A stretch of DNA of 64,000 nucleotides from Morella rubra (Eukaryota; Streptophyta; Magnoliopsida; Fagales; Myricaceae): assembly GCA_003952965.2 (NCBI GenBank), contig CM025855.1, positions 17,434,858-17,498,857 on the forward strand, in the 5' to 3' direction. Of this stretch, positions 61,444 to 64,000 are shown in pieces. A program made the translations under genes and the position numbers. Each line of letters begins with the position of its first letter. Position 1 is the first letter of the stretch. The notes under the pieces were generated by a model. That model was given only the letters and a program-made list of their open reading frames with translations, was not told the DNA's origin and did no database searches.

Positions 61444-64000
61444 TGTGAGACCCCAACCTTATTTATTGCTTTCATTTTAAAGAATTATGACTCCTTAAGT
61501 TTGTATTGTTCTAATTATTATTATTACTCTAATTTTTGAGAGAGGCATGTATGGGGAGATTAATCTAAGTTATGTCTAGGTGGAATTTTTCCCCTAGCTT
61601 TTTTATGAGTTTAAGCTATGAGTTTTAGGCTAAGATTTAAATGTTATATTATTTGCAATTGTTAATAAGCTAGGAGTAATTGAGATTAATTAGGCTATTA
61701 TTTTAGGCTAATTATTTTAATTAATGGGAATATGTCCCTAAGTTACAATATTTGGAATTTAAATGTCCCTAATAATATTTGGAAGAATTTAATATGTCTC
61801 TAAGTTACAATATTTGAAAGAATTTAATTGGAAGTTGGAAGAATTTAATTAGGGCTCTAACCTTGAAAATGTGTGAGACATAGGGTTTAAAAGAATGGGA
61901 TATGCATGATATATGGTAGCTGGAATAAAAGGAAAAAAAAAAAAAGTGAAGGAGGGGGAATCACGTGAAAGAGGGAAGAAGAGAAAGGGGGGGGGGGGGG
62001 CCTTGTCTTTTCACCCCAAAGAAAATAACGCTAAATCTTATCCTCCCATCCTCTTTTGCGTATTCTTTCCCTTGCCTAGAAGACGCACCCTACGAGTGCT
62101 AAGATCACCAACGAGAGGAAGAAGAGAAGAAGCAGAAGAAGAAGAAGAAGAAGAAGAAGAAGAAGAAGAAGAAGGGAAGAAGAAGAGAAGGAGAAGGAAG
62201 AAGAAGAAGGAGAAAGAGAAGAAAAAAAGGTAAGTTCGGCCTATTTGCTGGCCGAAAATCTACCAACCCCATCTCTCCATTTCTTCTTGCTTTCTCTAAT
62301 GGTGGGTTGTTGTTTTGTTGGTAGTTTGTCTAGGTTGTTTTCTCTTTGTGTTCTTGGGTGTTTAGTGTAGATTTTGCTAGTATTTAAGGGTAGTATAGCT
62401 CTTACTTGAAAAGATGGGGAAGATGGCCAGATCTGGAAAATCATTCTCAAGAGAAACCATTTATGAACCTTAAGTGTTTGATAAAAAGCTTGAAAGAGGG
62501 TTGAAATTGGTTGGTGTGTGTATGGCTGAATTTATTGGCTTGATGTGTTAGGGTTATGCATGTTAAACAAGAACCACCAAGACCTAAGTGTTAGATGTTG
62601 GTCAGTCTGAACATGCAAGAGACCAATATGCAGCTTAGGTGTTTGTAAAAAGTCCAAGAAATGGGTAAATGCAATAGTTTAGCTTGATGAAGATGGAATT
62701 ATGGTTTTGTTGTAAACTTTGAATTGGAGTTGTATAAGAGGGAAGAATGTGAGAGATTGGTTGCTGTTATGGGATGTTAAATTAGCCTTGGATGTTGGTT
62801 GTGACGTGAAGAGATTAGGGTTTTGGTTGTTGGAGGATGGGAAGGTTGAGGAGATCATTGTTGTTGCTGAAATTTAACCTCTGCAGATTTAGGACTCGAA
62901 TTTGGAATGTGTTCTGATGTACTTGTGTTGATCTTTTGATCTTGAGATGATCCTAGATCGTAGCCCTAGGAGATAGGAAGATTTTAAGCCATACGTTGGA
63001 TGATTCCAATAACTATTGAGTGAGATATGCGTTGTTCAAGGCCCGGACGTCAAGCTGCCAGCAGCCTTGCACGTCCGGAATGTCAGCCGATTTCGGATGT
63101 CTTTTGCAGGACCATGTTAAGTCCAAATTTTATGAGGTTGGTTTTGAAGTTTAAGTTTAAGGAAGAGGAACATTTTAAGATAAATTTCGTGTGATTTAGA
63201 GGTAAAATGAATGAGTTGTAGTATTTTGAAAATGGAGGGCCGAGCTGGAATCAGCGACAGCATTGTTGTAGGATTTTCGCCTAATAAGAAGTGTTTGTAA
63301 AAATGTATAGTAAAACCTGCTGTTGTGAATTTTATCCCCAATTTGACCTATGAAAGCTGAATATTTCAAATAAATTTCATGTAATTTGGAGCCATGATTT
63401 TTAAGTTATGAATTTTTAAGTTGGAGACGTCGGGGCTGCCCGCTTGACGTCCGCAGCAGCTTGTATTTTCGGGTGAAGGTTTTGAGTAGCAAATGAGCTT
63501 CAAATTATTTAAAATTTTGATATGTTATGAAAATTTGTGTAAGGATCGGTTTAGAATCCAATTTTATGGCTTCGGCATCCTTAGAAGAACAATTGCATTA
63601 TAGGGTCACCATTGATACGTCAAACAATATGGGTGGCGATTTTGTATGATGAGTTGTGAATAATTGAGTGACTACTCTATACATTTAGTAAGCCTATGAA
63701 TAACTTTAGTATGAATCAATTGTAGGCAAGGTGCTGCCATTCGCTCAAGTGGACGGAGGTAAGTGGAATTTGTAAGTAGAAACTTACGTTTTTCCGAAAA
63801 ACTGGAATGATACACAGCATGAAAAGTATTTATGAATAAGCATATCAAGCATGGCATGACACGAGCATTTGCATGATTTTCTTGAATGAAAAAGAAAGTT
63901 TTGTGCAAATGAAAGCATGAGGAGTATTATGATTTCTCATTATCAAGCATGGCATTATCAAGCATGACATGACATGAGCATTTGCATAAGTTTCTTTGTG
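61444..64000 (+). other. Non-coding region, possible start of a long LTR
   Basis: Begins TGTGAGACCCCAACC, a start seen in some plant Gypsy LTRs, directly after the LINE 5' end. It contains a G-run (about 61988-62001), a (GAA)n run and a G+C-richer patch with GACGTC motifs near 63045 and 63425. No internal retroelement domain appears before the window ends, so an LTR cannot be proved. No gene supported. Confidence 0.35.
62126..62230 (+). repeat. (GAA)n/(GAAG)n purine-rich microsatellite
   Basis: A long run of GAA units grading into GA/AAG-rich purine sequence. It produces a spurious Glu/Lys-rich open frame at 61913-62233. Confidence 0.92.

Noticed and set aside
61913..62233. Lys/Glu-rich frame of 106 codons
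   Set aside because: Produced by the GAA microsatellite and poly-A/poly-G runs; no domain and no splice context.

Overview
This window is nuclear DNA of a flowering plant, most likely a woody eudicot. It is AT-rich, with intron-bearing genes that have GT/AG splice sites, an S-domain receptor kinase, an ITN1/ACD6-type ankyrin gene, and a dense load of plant transposons: LINE, Sirevirus-type Copia, CACTA and MITEs. No organism-specific marker allows a species call. No prokaryotic operon, rRNA, tRNA or CRISPR array was seen.

Layout. 1-1242: 3' part of a LINE (plus strand). 2014-2236: a possible SINE. 4143-7080 (minus): a 5'-truncated, frameshifted S-receptor-like kinase. Its 5' edge is joined at about 7081-7090 to a copy of the promoter and first codons of the ankyrin gene found 42 kb away. 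8103-17661: a Sirevirus-like Copia element in the order LTR, internal, LTR, partial internal. 17655-23955: repeat debris, including a possible solo LTR and a foldback MITE with an 8-bp target duplication (20468-21216). 23956-34189: a complete-ended CACTA transposon (CACTA1) with a TGG target duplication. It carries a third ORF besides remnants of TNP2 and TNPA, and arrays of the palindrome CGATCGATCG. About 35400-46106 (minus): a second CACTA (CACTA2) with the same gene order but a different palindrome, close to CGTCCGGACG. Its 3' terminus was not found. 46110-49138: two tandem copies of the ankyrin-gene promoter. 49139-56629: a gene with tandem Copia-gag-like (DUF4219/UBN2-type) modules followed by ankyrin repeats and a PGG membrane domain; it carries two frameshifts, and one intron holds a probable caulimovirid-derived fragment. 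57165-61340 (minus): a second LINE, split by a MITE. 61444-64000: non-coding, possibly the start of a long LTR.

The most interesting material is in the two CACTA elements. Both keep a homologous accessory ORF between the 5' terminus and TNP2, and both surround it with many copies of a CpG-rich palindromic 10-mer that differs between the elements. This recalls, by analogy only, the VANC/short-motif anti-silencing system of Arabidopsis VANDAL elements. The second point of interest is the duplicated ankyrin-gene promoter, one copy of which now faces a decapitated receptor-kinase gene. Several single-base frameshifts lie in homopolymers, so assembly error should be excluded before calling those genes dead.
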